DNA of 39,869 bases from Helicobacter marmotae (GTDB lineage Bacteria; Campylobacterota; Campylobacteria; Campylobacterales; Helicobacteraceae), in assembly GCF_003364255.1 (NCBI RefSeq), contig NZ_NXLR01000017.1, forward strand, positions 1-39,869. Direction: 5' to 3'. Of the stretch, positions 1-8,861 are shown piece by piece (the first letter of the stretch is position 1; each line of letters starts with the position of its first letter). The position numbers and the translations under genes were made by a program. A model generated the notes under the pieces. That model did not search any database. It was not told where the DNA came from and was given only the letters and a program-made list of their open reading frames with translations.

Positions 1-1
1 C

Positions 2-103
2 CAAGAGAATGTAGAAATCGCTGCTGCAAGTGCTCAAATCAGTGAGAGAGTAGATAAGGTAGCTAAAGATATATTAGATGATGTGAATAAGAAGAAATTC
101 TAA
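2..103 (+). CDS. Methyl-accepting chemotaxis protein, C-terminal end (partial)
   Basis: The reading frame is open from the window edge to the TAA at 101-103 and gives the last 33 residues of a longer protein. It is an alanine- and charge-rich helix (EIAAASAQISERVDKVAKDI) and the protein ends in DDVNKKKF. That pattern matches the distal cytoplasmic helix of Helicobacter and Campylobacter chemoreceptors (Tlp proteins), whose tails commonly end in KKKF. The ligand-binding part lies outside the window, so the signal sensed cannot be stated. No clear terminator follows. The family call rests on the tail only. Confidence 0.7.
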   Translation, partial: QENVEIAAASAQISERVDKVAKDILDDVNKKKF

Positions 104-409
104 GAAGATTTACTCAAAAACTCTATTACTTTATTAGCTTTAGATTCTGCATAGCAGGTAAGAAACTCTCTGTAGGGTTGGTAGAAAGTCTGCCACTTTG
201 TCATATCTTTGGGCTTTATGCCCGAAGAATTGCTTTTAGCGATGAGTAATTCAGGCAGGGATTCTGAGCCTTTGGGTTCAACACGATAAACTAATGGAGT
301 TGTGCTAGTGCTTCCTTAGAAAATTCTCCACCTCCACTTTATGCTCCCTTGAGAGATGACAAATAGTGATAGCGCCATTTAAAGGGAGGAGAATCACTTG
401 CTTTAGAGC
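104..409. repeat. Gene-free stretch with a probable decayed dispersed repeat (copy A)
   Basis: About 306 bases separate the chemoreceptor stop from the convergent capA stop and no credible gene is present. The 21 bases at 189-209 recur at 7854-7874 with one change. The 14 bases at 224-237 (gaagaattgctttt) recur inverted at 17412-17425, and the looser similarity continues beyond them. A hairpin lies at 207-227: the arms ctttgggc and gcccgaag pair over 8 bp with one G-T, around a 5-base loop. This looks like a degenerate copy of an intergenic repeat family. The hairpin could also end transcription, but no U-run follows closely. Confidence 0.45.
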
Positions 410-1453
410 TTATAAACCGAGCTTAATGTCTTTTTTTCCTTGCGTGATGATATGCGTGTATTGTTTATAGATAGCCTTATAATCAGGCAGTATCTCATCA
501 TTTAGCTCATCAAACCACATAAGTTTAAAATCTTTCACTTCAGGGCTATAGTAGGTATAAATAAGCTCTGCCCTTGGGTTAGAAAGCTTAACCTTACCAT
601 CTTTAAGTTTTTTGATATGCACGCTACCTAGCATACCTATGCGTTTGTTTGTACCCTTTTGCCCGGAGATAAGATTACCAAGTGAGTAATACACCAAAGT
701 ATCATTCACCCATTCTGCCCTCTGCACGACATGAGGGTGTGTGCCAATGATTATATCTACTCCTAGAGTGGATAAAAACTTTGCTAGCTCTTCTTGCTCT
801 TTTGATGGAGTAAAGTCATATTCAACCCCCCAGTGCATAGAAACCATAAGCAAATCTACTTTTGGGCGGATAGAGGTGATGTCTTCTTGTAACATTTCTT
901 TGGTGTAGATATTGACAAGATATTCCTTGTCTTTGGGGAGAGGTATATCATTTGTGCCATAGGTATAGGCTAAAAGCGCGTATTTAATGCCATTTTTTTC
1001 AAATATTTTGGGGGTATTGCGCTCACTCAAAGAACCATAACTTCCAGCAGTTAAAACAGGCTTTTTGCTCCAATATGCCAAAGAAGCACGTACAGCTTCC
1101 TCACCTCTATCAAGCGTGTGGTTATTGGCAAGAGAGATGAGATTAAAGCCTAAAGAGAGCATATTATCACCAAATTCTTGAGGAGAGTTAAAGGCAGGAT
1201 ATGTGCTTAAGCCTAGAGACGAGCCACCTAAAATGGTTTCTTGATTATAAAATGCAAGTTCATATCGTGGCACTAGAGGTTTGAGAATGCTTAACATAGC
1301 GCTGAAGTCATAGCTTCCATTATCTTGTTTGGCATCATTATAGACAGAGGCATGAAGTAGTGCATCGCCCGCTATGAGGAGATTAAGCTCTTTAGCATGC
1401 AGGGTAATAAAGCTTGTGAGGATACAAATAAGACTTAGGAGCTTATATCTCAT
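410..1453 (-). CDS. CapA/PgsA-family metallophosphoesterase-like protein
   Basis: A 347-residue exported protein of the CapA family (poly-gamma-glutamate capsule-type, calcineurin-like fold). Visible family motifs in order are LLIAGD near the mature N-terminus, LANNHTLDRG, SMHWGVEYDF, GTHPHVVQ and YYSLGNLISG. Together these are the usual metal- and substrate-site loops. The N-terminus has a hydrophobic stretch (LLSLICILTSFITLHA) that looks like a signal peptide. Two ATGs are adjacent; the second (1453-1451) is preferred because AAGGAG lies 5 bases before it and only 2 before the first. The start lies inside the last codons of trpCF, so the two genes are translationally coupled. No pgsB/pgsC-like capsule genes are nearby, so a polyglutamate role is not supported; a housekeeping envelope role is equally possible. 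Confidence 0.85.
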   Translation of the reverse strand: MRYKLLSLICILTSFITLHAKELNLLIAGDALLHASVYNDAKQDNGSYDFSAMLSILKPLVPRYELAFYNQETILGGSSLGLSTYPAFNSPQEFGDNMLSLGFNLISLANNHTLDRGEEAVRASLAYWSKKPVLTAGSYGSLSERNTPKIFEKNGIKYALLAYTYGTNDIPLPKDKEYLVNIYTKEMLQEDITSIRPKVDLLMVSMHWGVEYDFTPSKEQEELAKFLSTLGVDIIIGTHPHVVQRAEWVNDTLVYYSLGNLISGQKGTNKRIGMLGSVHIKKLKDGKVKLSNPRAELIYTYYSPEVKDFKLMWFDELNDEILPDYKAIYKQYTHIITQGKKDIKLGL

Positions 1454-2951
1454 CATTTCTCCTTAAATGTCTGTGCTCTTTGATGATTTTTAGGATAAGA
1501 GCGATTTTTGTAATATCTTTTTTGCCTTTTGCGTATTCCACTCCGGAGTTAATATCAAGCATAGCAGGATTAAGCGCAAGGAAAGAACCAATGTTTTCTG
1601 CATTAATGCCCCCTGCTATGCACAAATACGGCTCATTTAGCGCTTGCAAGACGTCTATACTAATGCTTCTGCCACTTCCGCCCCCTTGTGCGCTTATAGA
1701 ATCCACAAGGCAAAATGCCCCCTCATAATCGGGGTTGAAGTCTTCTTTATGTGCGATATTTTGCACAATATAATGGCAAAAAAGCGCATCTTTGAGTGAG
1801 AGATTTGCAAATGTGTTAGGATTTTTAGAATCTACTCCATGAAGCTGGATTGCATGGATATAGCCTTGCTCATAGAGGGCTTTTGCTTGATTAAGGGAGT
1901 GTTTGTCATTCACAACGGCTATACGCAAAATATGCGGGTGGAGCGTTTGGAGGGCTTTTGCTATTGTTTTAATCATTTTAGGCTCTATGTATCGGGGGCT
2001 TTGAGGGACGAGGATAAAGCCTAGCATATCTACACCGCCATTTTGTCTCTCTTTGGCTATAAGGAGTGCGTCATCAAGGTTTGTGATACCGCATATTTTA
2101 ATCGCCGGTTTTTTGTCTTGGGTAAAAAGTTCAAATATTTTGCGATAAAAGGGTGAATTATGTGCTTTTCCCATTTTTAGGGCTGTTTTGAGTGATTGGA
2201 TAGCATAAGTTGGGTTATTATGCCCAACAAGATAGCTCCCGCATAACACGCCATTAAAGCCTACAGAGCTTACCATATAAGCGCCAGATGAGGAAGTGAT
2301 AGCTGATTCAAAAATCACTTGTGTGTCTTGTAAGTGTTGATAAAGCGTGCAAGCAGCGGGGATATTAATGCTAAAAGTGCGTAAATCACGGGAGTTTATC
2401 CCAACAAGTGGGGGCTTTAAGGGTGCTATAAAGTCAATTTCTTCCTTGCTATGGACTTCGATAAGCGGGGTAATGCCATATTTTAGGCATTCTTCATACA
2501 TTGTTTTAAAAGATTCAAAGCCTTGTGGCTCATCTATAAACATCGCTACAATTAAAAGCACCATATCCGCCCCAGCGCGGTAGCTTATGTCAATTTCCTC
2601 TGGGTGTTGTAAAAAGTCCTTACGCAATACACAGGCTTTGGGGTAGGCATTTTTGACTTTGATTAAATCGTCTAAAGAGCCTTGAAAGTGCCGCTCCTCA
2701 CATAAAACAGACAGAGCATTCGCCCCGCCATTGAGATATGCTCCTGCTAGATTTGCTACATCAGTAATAGCACCAATATGCCCTGCACTTGGTGAGGCGC
2801 GTTTGAGCTCCGCGATGATAAAGCCAGAATCAAAGCAAGGTTTGATAAGCGGGTGGATTCTCTCCTTAGGGATTTGATAGCCAAAGTCAAAGCCTTTATT
2901 GGCAATATCTAAAGAACGTTCTTTTGTGATTTTTGCTAAGACTTCTACCAT
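1443..2951 (-). CDS. trpCF: Bifunctional indole-3-glycerol-phosphate synthase / phosphoribosylanthranilate isomerase
   Basis: Two consecutive steps of tryptophan synthesis on one 502-residue cytosolic chain. Residues about 1-265 are the synthase TIM barrel: ELKRASPSAG (Lys50 region), VLRKDF (110s), LIEVHSKEE, VGINSRDL and FESAITS. Residues about 280-502 are the isomerase barrel: KICGIT with catalytic Cys287, GFILVPQSPRYI, IQLHG, the phosphate loop GGGSGRS, and CIAGGINAENI with LDINSGVE near the end. The fused order matches H. pylori TrpC. No other trp gene is in the window, so it is detached from trpEDBA here. It lies downstream of the autotransporter, but a strong hairpin separates them, and it overlaps the CapA-family gene by about 11 bases. 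RBS ggaaagg precedes ATG 2951. Confidence 0.95.
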   Translation of the reverse strand: MVEVLAKITKERSLDIANKGFDFGYQIPKERIHPLIKPCFDSGFIIAELKRASPSAGHIGAITDVANLAGAYLNGGANALSVLCEERHFQGSLDDLIKVKNAYPKACVLRKDFLQHPEEIDISYRAGADMVLLIVAMFIDEPQGFESFKTMYEECLKYGITPLIEVHSKEEIDFIAPLKPPLVGINSRDLRTFSINIPAACTLYQHLQDTQVIFESAITSSSGAYMVSSVGFNGVLCGSYLVGHNNPTYAIQSLKTALKMGKAHNSPFYRKIFELFTQDKKPAIKICGITNLDDALLIAKERQNGGVDMLGFILVPQSPRYIEPKMIKTIAKALQTLHPHILRIAVVNDKHSLNQAKALYEQGYIHAIQLHGVDSKNPNTFANLSLKDALFCHYIVQNIAHKEDFNPDYEGAFCLVDSISAQGGGSGRSISIDVLQALNEPYLCIAGGINAENIGSFLALNPAMLDINSGVEYAKGKKDITKIALILKIIKEHRHLRRNDEI

Positions 2952-2986
2952 AGCCTTTCCTTGTGTTGCGAAGTTAAAGGGGCTAT

Positions 2987-3023
2987 CTTATCATTTTAAA
3001 GGCAATCACTTAAAAATGATAAG
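2987..3023 (-). terminator. Hairpin at the 3' end of the autotransporter gene
   Basis: A perfect 11-bp inverted repeat: cttatcatttt at 2987-2997 and aaaatgataag at 3013-3023, with a 15-base loop. One arm contains the final codons of the autotransporter and the loop contains its stop. No U-run follows on the minus strand, so it may act as a weak terminator or as an mRNA-stabilising 3' hairpin between the autotransporter and trpCF. Confidence 0.5.
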
Positions 3024-5301
3024 AGAGGCTAAGGGAGCCAGAGTAGGTTGTGAGGTCCATATATGAATGCCCATAGAGAGCATAGAGGCTAAGGGAGATA
3101 TGTCTATAAATTTGCCTTGATACACCTAGATGAAAGCTAAAGCCCAAAGTCTTTGGGGAGTCTAATTTAAGCAGTGCATCTCCATAATATACCTTGAGAT
3201 TAAGCGCGGAGGTAAGGGGCTGCTGTATCTGCATACCACCAAAAAGCACAGATAGGGCATTGAGATGATATTGCATTTGACTTCCTAAAAGGAGGCTAAA
3301 GATATGATTATGCTGCGCGTCATAAGAAAAGATAGCCATATTTTGACTTAAAGGAGTTTCTTTAAAGGCATTATGCAAGTAAAGGGTATAGTCTAAACCC
3401 ACAAAGGGCTTTATAAAAATTCTCCCCACTTTTAGCTTTAAGGCGGCTTGAGCAAGTGCGGAGAATTGGTGCTGGGAGAGCTTTGAGCTATACATACTTT
3501 GGTCGAAGTTTAAATGGCGAGTGACGTCATTTCTTGCATTTGCATAGTAGGAGAGGAATGTAAGCTCTAAGGCATTAAGCGAGATTCTATCTATAAAGCC
3601 TCCAAGAAATGAGAAAATATCAAATTGTGTTTGGGATTGGCTAAGGGATTGCTTAGCATGACTTGAGGCGAGCGCTCCAAAGAAGCTAAGCTGATGATTA
3701 TATATAGGTGTGAAAGTATTGATGCTTAGTCCATAAAGTGGAGCGGAGAGGGAGTTACTTTGGGCATTGGCACCAAGGATAGATATATTAATAGCCCCTC
3801 TCCCAGCCCCGCTTAGGCTGCCGTTATTGTAGGTCGTTAGGGCTTGCTGTCTAAGTGGTGTAATGGTATTGTGGGTTATGCTATATAAGGCAAGGGGTGT
3901 GGATTGTAAAAACATACTTGAAGCAGAGGAGAGCGTTTGCTCACTTAAGCCTAAAAGAAAGGTCCTATCACCATAGGTAAAGATACTTGTAGAATCTCCT
4001 AAATATTTATCGAGGCTTTGGATAATGTTTTTTGTTTTTTCATCGAGTGTTTGGAGATAAGTATCTATAGCCTGTGTGTTTTTTTTGATATTTAAAGTGG
4101 TATTTTGCAAATCCGCGAGTATAAACTCACTCTGCCCACCTTGTGAGAAAAGCTCTATAGTTTTCTCAGCTCTTTTGTCATTGAGAGTGCCTATGATGAA
4201 TTGATGATTACCAAGTGTAATACCCGTTGTATCAACCTTAATAGCCCCCTCATTTTCGACACTTGCCTCCAGCCTCCCTAATTGCCCATTATGAGTGCCA
4301 AAAATCAATGCAGAGCCTGCCTTATTGGTAACGGTGGTTGCCTTAATGCTGCCGCCATAGATTTGAATACTTGAGCTTTGATTATCTTCTGGTGTGCTAT
4401 TGAGAGTGCCTTGAATGTCAATAGTGCCGCCTTTGTTAATGAGATTACCCCCGCCACAGCCTTTGATCCTGCAATCTATAGTTTGTGTTTGGCTTTGCTT
4501 TCCGCCATTAAAGACACTCCCTGTAATGGTGATATTGCCGCCATCATTTGTAATGGTAGCAACATTTGAGGGGCTGCCTATGCCAGCGGGTTGAGACTTT
4601 TGCCCTATATTATATACATTGCCTGTTAAAGTAAGGTTACCTCCGCTTATATGGATATTTGATTCATTTGAGATATTTTGTGCTTGGACGCTTAGTGTGG
4701 AGCCATCTCGTACTTCAATAAAATTTTGGTTAAGAAAGCTTGCAGCCTCTACTTGAAGCGTGGCGTGATTGGTAAGTGTGGTGTGTGATTGTGTATGAAG
4801 CTCAAAGCTAGAGCCACTTACACTTCCTTGCAATGGGCTATTGTTTTGTTTGGCTTTAAACTTCAAGGTGGCATTGTCTATATGTAAATTACCCGTGATG
4901 AGTGCTGCATAAAAATCAGTCATTTCTAAAGATGAATGGGGGTTAATGCCGACATCACTCATATAAAAAAGCATTTTGTCATAGTTTTTAGGATTGGAGC
5001 TAGGCAATGTAGCTTGAAGCTTTAGGCTACTTGTGCTATCTCCTATAGTGGAGTATGTGTAGGCATATCCATAAGTGCCAGAGGAGTTTGTATTAAAGTA
5101 GCAACCATTGTGATTACAAGTAGCGATTGCTTTTTGTGTTACATCTTGCCCGCTATTAAGCGTAATGGAGCTAGGCAATCTCCCTGCATAATCTGCTAGG
5201 CTTGAAGATATAGCACAACATAATAAGGCATAAAGAGAAATAGCACGAGGAGAAAAGCTCTTAGTTTGTGTTTTAATAGGGCTATTTTGGGTATTTATCA
5301 T
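3010..5301 (-). CDS. Type V autotransporter with passenger and C-terminal beta-barrel
   Basis: A 763-residue surface protein. Residues 1-36 look like an extended signal peptide ending SSSLA. Residues about 40-400 are Ser/Thr/Asn/Gly-rich, with repeated short strands of the type NxGGxIxIxG (for example NDGGNITITGSVFN and NKGGTIDIQG), as in beta-helical passengers. A charged helical segment at about 405-435 (KKNTQAIDTYLQTLDEKTK) could be the linker. The last ~260 residues alternate aromatic and small residues and end SLSYHF; a terminal Phe is the usual barrel-insertion signal. Two CX4C pairs (Cys62/67 and Cys277/282) lie in the passenger. The passenger resembles VacA-like and other Helicobacter autotransporters in style, but I see no specific toxin motif, so function is not assigned. 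The RBS is weak (atggaaa) before ATG 5301. Confidence 0.88.
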   Translation of the reverse strand: MINTQNSPIKTQTKSFSPRAISLYALLCCAISSSLADYAGRLPSSITLNSGQDVTQKAIATCNHNGCYFNTNSSGTYGYAYTYSTIGDSTSSLKLQATLPSSNPKNYDKMLFYMSDVGINPHSSLEMTDFYAALITGNLHIDNATLKFKAKQNNSPLQGSVSGSSFELHTQSHTTLTNHATLQVEAASFLNQNFIEVRDGSTLSVQAQNISNESNIHISGGNLTLTGNVYNIGQKSQPAGIGSPSNVATITNDGGNITITGSVFNGGKQSQTQTIDCRIKGCGGGNLINKGGTIDIQGTLNSTPEDNQSSSIQIYGGSIKATTVTNKAGSALIFGTHNGQLGRLEASVENEGAIKVDTTGITLGNHQFIIGTLNDKRAEKTIELFSQGGQSEFILADLQNTTLNIKKNTQAIDTYLQTLDEKTKNIIQSLDKYLGDSTSIFTYGDRTFLLGLSEQTLSSASSMFLQSTPLALYSITHNTITPLRQQALTTYNNGSLSGAGRGAINISILGANAQSNSLSAPLYGLSINTFTPIYNHQLSFFGALASSHAKQSLSQSQTQFDIFSFLGGFIDRISLNALELTFLSYYANARNDVTRHLNFDQSMYSSKLSQHQFSALAQAALKLKVGRIFIKPFVGLDYTLYLHNAFKETPLSQNMAIFSYDAQHNHIFSLLLGSQMQYHLNALSVLFGGMQIQQPLTSALNLKVYYGDALLKLDSPKTLGFSFHLGVSRQIYRHISLSLYALYGHSYMDLTTYSGSLSLSYHF

Positions 5302-5541
5302 CTGCTACTTTTCCATCAACAATAATTTAAGAATAATTTTTTTCTTTCGCTTAGAATATACAATTTTTATTAAACGCACTATTAAACACATTGATATTTT
5401 ATATCTCTTTGCTTATATCGCTGCTAGTGTTACTAAAATGCAAGAATGCTATAAAATATTAAGTGATAACTTAAATTGCTTATAGTAGCTTTAGGTTTGA
5501 ATTGTAATAATCAAAGGGCATTTCTACATTAAAGGAGAGTT
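5302..5541. promoter_or_regulatory. Divergent promoter region between the autotransporter and cstA
   Basis: A 240-base AT-rich intergenic stretch from which both genes start. On the minus strand TGTATATT (complement of 5355-5362) is a plausible -10 for the autotransporter. On the plus strand an AT-rich stretch around 5500-5512 (gtaataatc) could be the -10 of cstA. No operator was recognised. Individual elements are weak; only the divergent arrangement is certain. Confidence 0.4.
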
Positions 5542-7656
5542 ATGAATAAAGTCCTTAGTATAGCATTATGGGCAGGCATATCTTTGATAGGCGCTCTATG
5601 CTTTGGTGTTTTGGCATTACATACAGGGGAGAGAATCTCTGCTGTATGGATAGTAGTGGCAGCAGTATGTATTTATATGATAGCGTATCGCTTTTATTCT
5701 AAATACATTGCGTATAAGGTTTTGGGGCTTGATGATAATCGCGCCACACCAGCGGTGGTAAATAACGATGGACGTGATTTTGTCCCTACTAATAAAATTG
5801 TGCTTTTTGGACATCATTTTGCAGCCATTGCTGGGGCAGGACCACTTGTAGGTCCTATACTTGCAGCACAAATGGGCTATTTACCGGGTATGATTTGGAT
5901 TGTAGTGGGGGTGGTGCTAGCAGGGGCTGTGCATGACTTCACGGTGCTTTTTGTCTCTATGCGCAGGAATGGAAAGTCCTTGGGTGAAATCATTAAACTC
6001 GAGCTTGGCAAACCGGTAGGAACTATTACTATGATAGGTATTTTAGGCATTATGATGCTTATCATTGCGATTTTAGCCCTTGTGGTTGTAAATGCACTAG
6101 CCGAATCTCCTTGGGGGCTTTTTACCATTGCTATGACTATTCCTATTGCTATTTATATGGGGCTTCATATGCGTTATTTGCGTCCGGGTAGAATTGGTGA
6201 GGCAAGCGTTATTGGCTTTGTGCTTTTGCTTTTGGCTTTGTATTATGGGCGATATGTAGCAGAGCATGAGAGTCTTTCTGCTATTTTTACCCTCTCTCCC
6301 TTAACACTCACTTATGTAATGATCGCCTATGGGTTTGTAGCGGCGATTTTACCTGTATGGTTTTTGCTTGCACCTCGTGATTATTTAAGCACATTTTTAA
6401 AAATCGGGGTTATTGTGCTTATGGCAGGAGGGATTTTGATTGTCCGTCCTGATGTGCAATTTGGAAGTGTTACGCATTTTATCGATGGCACAGGTCCAGT
6501 CTTTAGTGGGCAGCTTTTTCCATTTTTATTTATCACTATTGCTTGTGGGGCTATTAGCGGGTTTCACGCACTTATCTCAAGCGGTACTACACCTAAAATG
6601 CTTGAGAAAGAATCGCATGCAAGAATGGTAGGCTATGGTTCTATGCTTATGGAATCTGCAGTGGCTGTTATGGCACTTATTGCTGCGGTGATTCTTACTC
6701 CGGGGTTGTATTTCTCTATTAATGTCGCACCTGCTGGGCTTGGCACTATGGGGGTTAAAGATGTAGCTGAGGCTGCGGCTATTGCTGCACATACAATTAG
6801 CCAATGGGGCTTTAGCATTTCTGCAGAAGATATTTTAGGCGTGGCAAATGAAATTGGTGAAAATAGTATTTTAAGCAAAACAGGAGGTGCTCCTACCTTT
6901 GCCATCGGTTTAGCTACTATCATCTCTCAAGTGCCACTTTTTAATGCCGGCTCTATGGCGTTTTGGTATCATTTTGCGATTTTGTTTGAAGCACTCTTTA
7001 TCCTCACTGCTGTTGATGCGGGTACAAGAGCTGGGCGTTTTATGGTGCAAGATGTGCTTGGTAATGTCTATAAGCCTATTGGGAATATCCATTCTGTATT
7101 TTGGGGTATTGTAGCGACTTTGATTTGTGTGGCTGGTTGGGGATATGTGCTTTATCAAGGGGTAACTGACCCACAAGGAGGTGTGAAATCACTTTGGACA
7201 CTTTTTGGTGTATCAAACCAAATGCTTGCAGGCATGGCATTGCTAACGGTGATTGTCGTGCTTGTCAAAATGGGTAAAACAAAGCAAGCATGGGTGGCTA
7301 TCCTCCCTGCAGCATGGGTTTTAATAAGCACACTCTATGCAGGGATTTTAAAACTTTTACCCGCTAATGGTGAGAAAGTCCATGACGCGGTGAGCCATAT
7401 AGCTTTATGGCAGAAATTTAGTGCCCAAGCCGCAGAAGCGACAGATCCTATCTTGGCAGAGAGATTTGCTACCATTGCTACAAATAACCTTATCAATGCT
7501 TCACTTTGTGCGTTGTTTATGTTTGTTACTTGCTTGGTTTTAGTGCAATGTGTGAGGGTTTGCATTCGTTCATTAAGGGGCACTAATGATATTCCGCTTG
7601 CTGAAACGCCTTATCGCAAAGTGAGTGAGTTTAATAATATAGCCAGTGTGCATTAG
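5542..7656 (+). CDS. cstA: CstA-family carbon starvation / pyruvate or peptide transporter
   Basis: A 704-residue inner-membrane protein with many hydrophobic segments from residue 8 onward. Family landmarks are RFYSKYIAYKVLGLDD, GHHFAAIAGAGPLVGPILAAQMGY (about 90-115), AVHDFTVL, FLLAPRDYLSTFLKIG, ACGAISGFHALISSGTTPK and LTAVDAGTRAGRF. CstA is linked to peptide uptake in Helicobacter and Campylobacter, and enterobacterial CstA/BtsT import pyruvate together with the small protein YbdD/YjiX. A ybdD homologue lies at 9780, but two outer membrane protein genes intervene. RBS AAAGGAG sits 4 bases before ATG 5542. A hairpin follows the gene at 7678, so downstream genes may be only partly co-transcribed. 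Confidence 0.95.
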   Translation: MNKVLSIALWAGISLIGALCFGVLALHTGERISAVWIVVAAVCIYMIAYRFYSKYIAYKVLGLDDNRATPAVVNNDGRDFVPTNKIVLFGHHFAAIAGAGPLVGPILAAQMGYLPGMIWIVVGVVLAGAVHDFTVLFVSMRRNGKSLGEIIKLELGKPVGTITMIGILGIMMLIIAILALVVVNALAESPWGLFTIAMTIPIAIYMGLHMRYLRPGRIGEASVIGFVLLLLALYYGRYVAEHESLSAIFTLSPLTLTYVMIAYGFVAAILPVWFLLAPRDYLSTFLKIGVIVLMAGGILIVRPDVQFGSVTHFIDGTGPVFSGQLFPFLFITIACGAISGFHALISSGTTPKMLEKESHARMVGYGSMLMESAVAVMALIAAVILTPGLYFSINVAPAGLGTMGVKDVAEAAAIAAHTISQWGFSISAEDILGVANEIGENSILSKTGGAPTFAIGLATIISQVPLFNAGSMAFWYHFAILFEALFILTAVDAGTRAGRFMVQDVLGNVYKPIGNIHSVFWGIVATLICVAGWGYVLYQGVTDPQGGVKSLWTLFGVSNQMLAGMALLTVIVVLVKMGKTKQAWVAILPAAWVLISTLYAGILKLLPANGEKVHDAVSHIALWQKFSAQAAEATDPILAERFATIATNNLINASLCALFMFVTCLVLVQCVRVCIRSLRGTNDIPLAETPYRKVSEFNNIASVH

Positions 7657-7677
7657 TGTGCAAATGTATTTTAAATG

Positions 7678-7712
7678 AGCTCCCATATAAAGAATTGTGG
7701 GAGTTATTTTCA
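7678..7712 (+). terminator. Rho-independent-like terminator after cstA
   Basis: ctccca (7680-7685) pairs with tgggag (7698-7703), extended by a G-T pair, with a 12-base loop. It is followed at once by ttattttcattt. Placement 20 bases after the cstA stop fits a terminator. Confidence 0.55.
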
Positions 7713-7978
7713 TTTATAAAAATTGGATATAGTGCTTAGGGTGCGTTGGTTCTTAATGCCAGTAGGGTTGTTGGGATTTATTGAGCGGGGAATGATTTGT
7801 ATGTCTTTGTCTCATTTATAGTGGGGCGAAGATTTTAGGAATCCTTAAAAGAATCTGCCACTTTGTTATATCTTCGCGGAGTGGGTACGTAGTGAAGATT
7901 TACTAAGAGAAAAGTTTTTGTGAGGATTTAAGATTAAAGTTTAGATTTTGCTTTTTGCATAATATTAAAGGAGGGTAT
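7713..7978. repeat. Gene-free stretch with a probable decayed dispersed repeat (copy B)
   Basis: Between the cstA terminator and the first outer membrane protein gene. 7854-7874 matches 189-209 at 20 of 21 bases (tctgccactttg then t/c-atatctt), followed by a ttcgcg segment. No reading frame in it resembles a protein. It must also hold the promoter of the outer membrane protein pair: a cataat at 7958-7963 lies too close to the ATG, and I cannot name a -10 with confidence. Confidence 0.4.
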
Positions 7979-8851
7979 ATGCGAAGTAATACTTTTAGGC
8001 TTTATAAGCTATGTAAGTTTAGGCGAATATTATATTTATGTGTCCTTGCCTTTATGTGTAATGCATGGGCTGATGAGTTTGAGCATTTACAAAAGGGGCA
8101 TTTTGGACGTTTGGGTATGAATCTTGCGTGGTTAAAGCATAGTACAAATCAAAGTCGCTATGATAGCTTGAGTACGGCTGTAAGTGCGGATTATCATTAC
8201 ATCTTTAGAAAGGGTGTTACCTTAGGATTAGAGGGCACTATGGCAAGTAGCGTAGGGCATTATCAAGGCTTTCCTTTGCAAGGCTATGAGGCTTTCACTA
8301 CGACTATTCCTAGTGCTGGAGCACATAGTTTGTTTGATTACAGCATTTATTTAGGCTTTTATGCTTTAAGAAGAGCCCATGATAAGCCCTTATATGTTGG
8401 GTTAGGTATAAAAAGTTCTGGTTATCTTAATGCCTTTGTCAATGCGCCAGTTCTTGCTTTGCCTATATTACCTTATTCAACTTATGAAGTAAAAGGGGAT
8501 ATTGCTTTAAGCTCTAAGTTTAGCCTTGAGTATTCAGCAGCCCTTGATATAGCTCTTAAAACTTATTTTTTAATAGGCAATGTTGTGGAGGACCAAAGCA
8601 GTCGTGTGGAGGGTAAGAGCAGCTATGGTTTGCGTTTTAGCGTAGGCGGGAGGTATTATGTAAGTGAAAAAACATATTTTTTTAGCAATATTCTCTTGTG
8701 GTATCAAAGCATAGCTGCGAGTGAGAGTGTAAATATTACAATAGCTAACAATCCTGAAGATAGACCCGGAATTAAGCTAGGGTCTGCAAATGTTGTCTAT
8801 CCACGCTCAAAGCTAAGCTATGTGGGCTTGAGATTTGGTGTTGGATTCTAA
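7979..8851 (+). CDS. Helicobacter small outer membrane beta-barrel protein
   Basis: A 290-residue protein with a basic N-region, a hydrophobic core (ILYLCVLAFMCN) and a cleavage-like AWA-DE near residue 32. The mature part is made of short amphipathic strands with frequent Tyr/Phe/Gly and ends FGVGF; a C-terminal Phe is typical of outer membrane barrels. I do not recognise a named Hop/Hor/Hof subfamily. The start is set at ATG 7979 because AAAGGAGG (7967-7974) lies just upstream; a TTG at 7955 is in frame but has no RBS. The next gene begins 10 bases after its stop and codes for a protein of the same length, so the two form a pair. Confidence 0.75.
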   Translation: MRSNTFRLYKLCKFRRILYLCVLAFMCNAWADEFEHLQKGHFGRLGMNLAWLKHSTNQSRYDSLSTAVSADYHYIFRKGVTLGLEGTMASSVGHYQGFPLQGYEAFTTTIPSAGAHSLFDYSIYLGFYALRRAHDKPLYVGLGIKSSGYLNAFVNAPVLALPILPYSTYEVKGDIALSSKFSLEYSAALDIALKTYFLIGNVVEDQSSRVEGKSSYGLRFSVGGRYYVSEKTYFFSNILLWYQSIAASESVNITIANNPEDRPGIKLGSANVVYPRSKLSYVGLRFGVGF

Positions 8852-8861
8852 GGGGGAAGAG

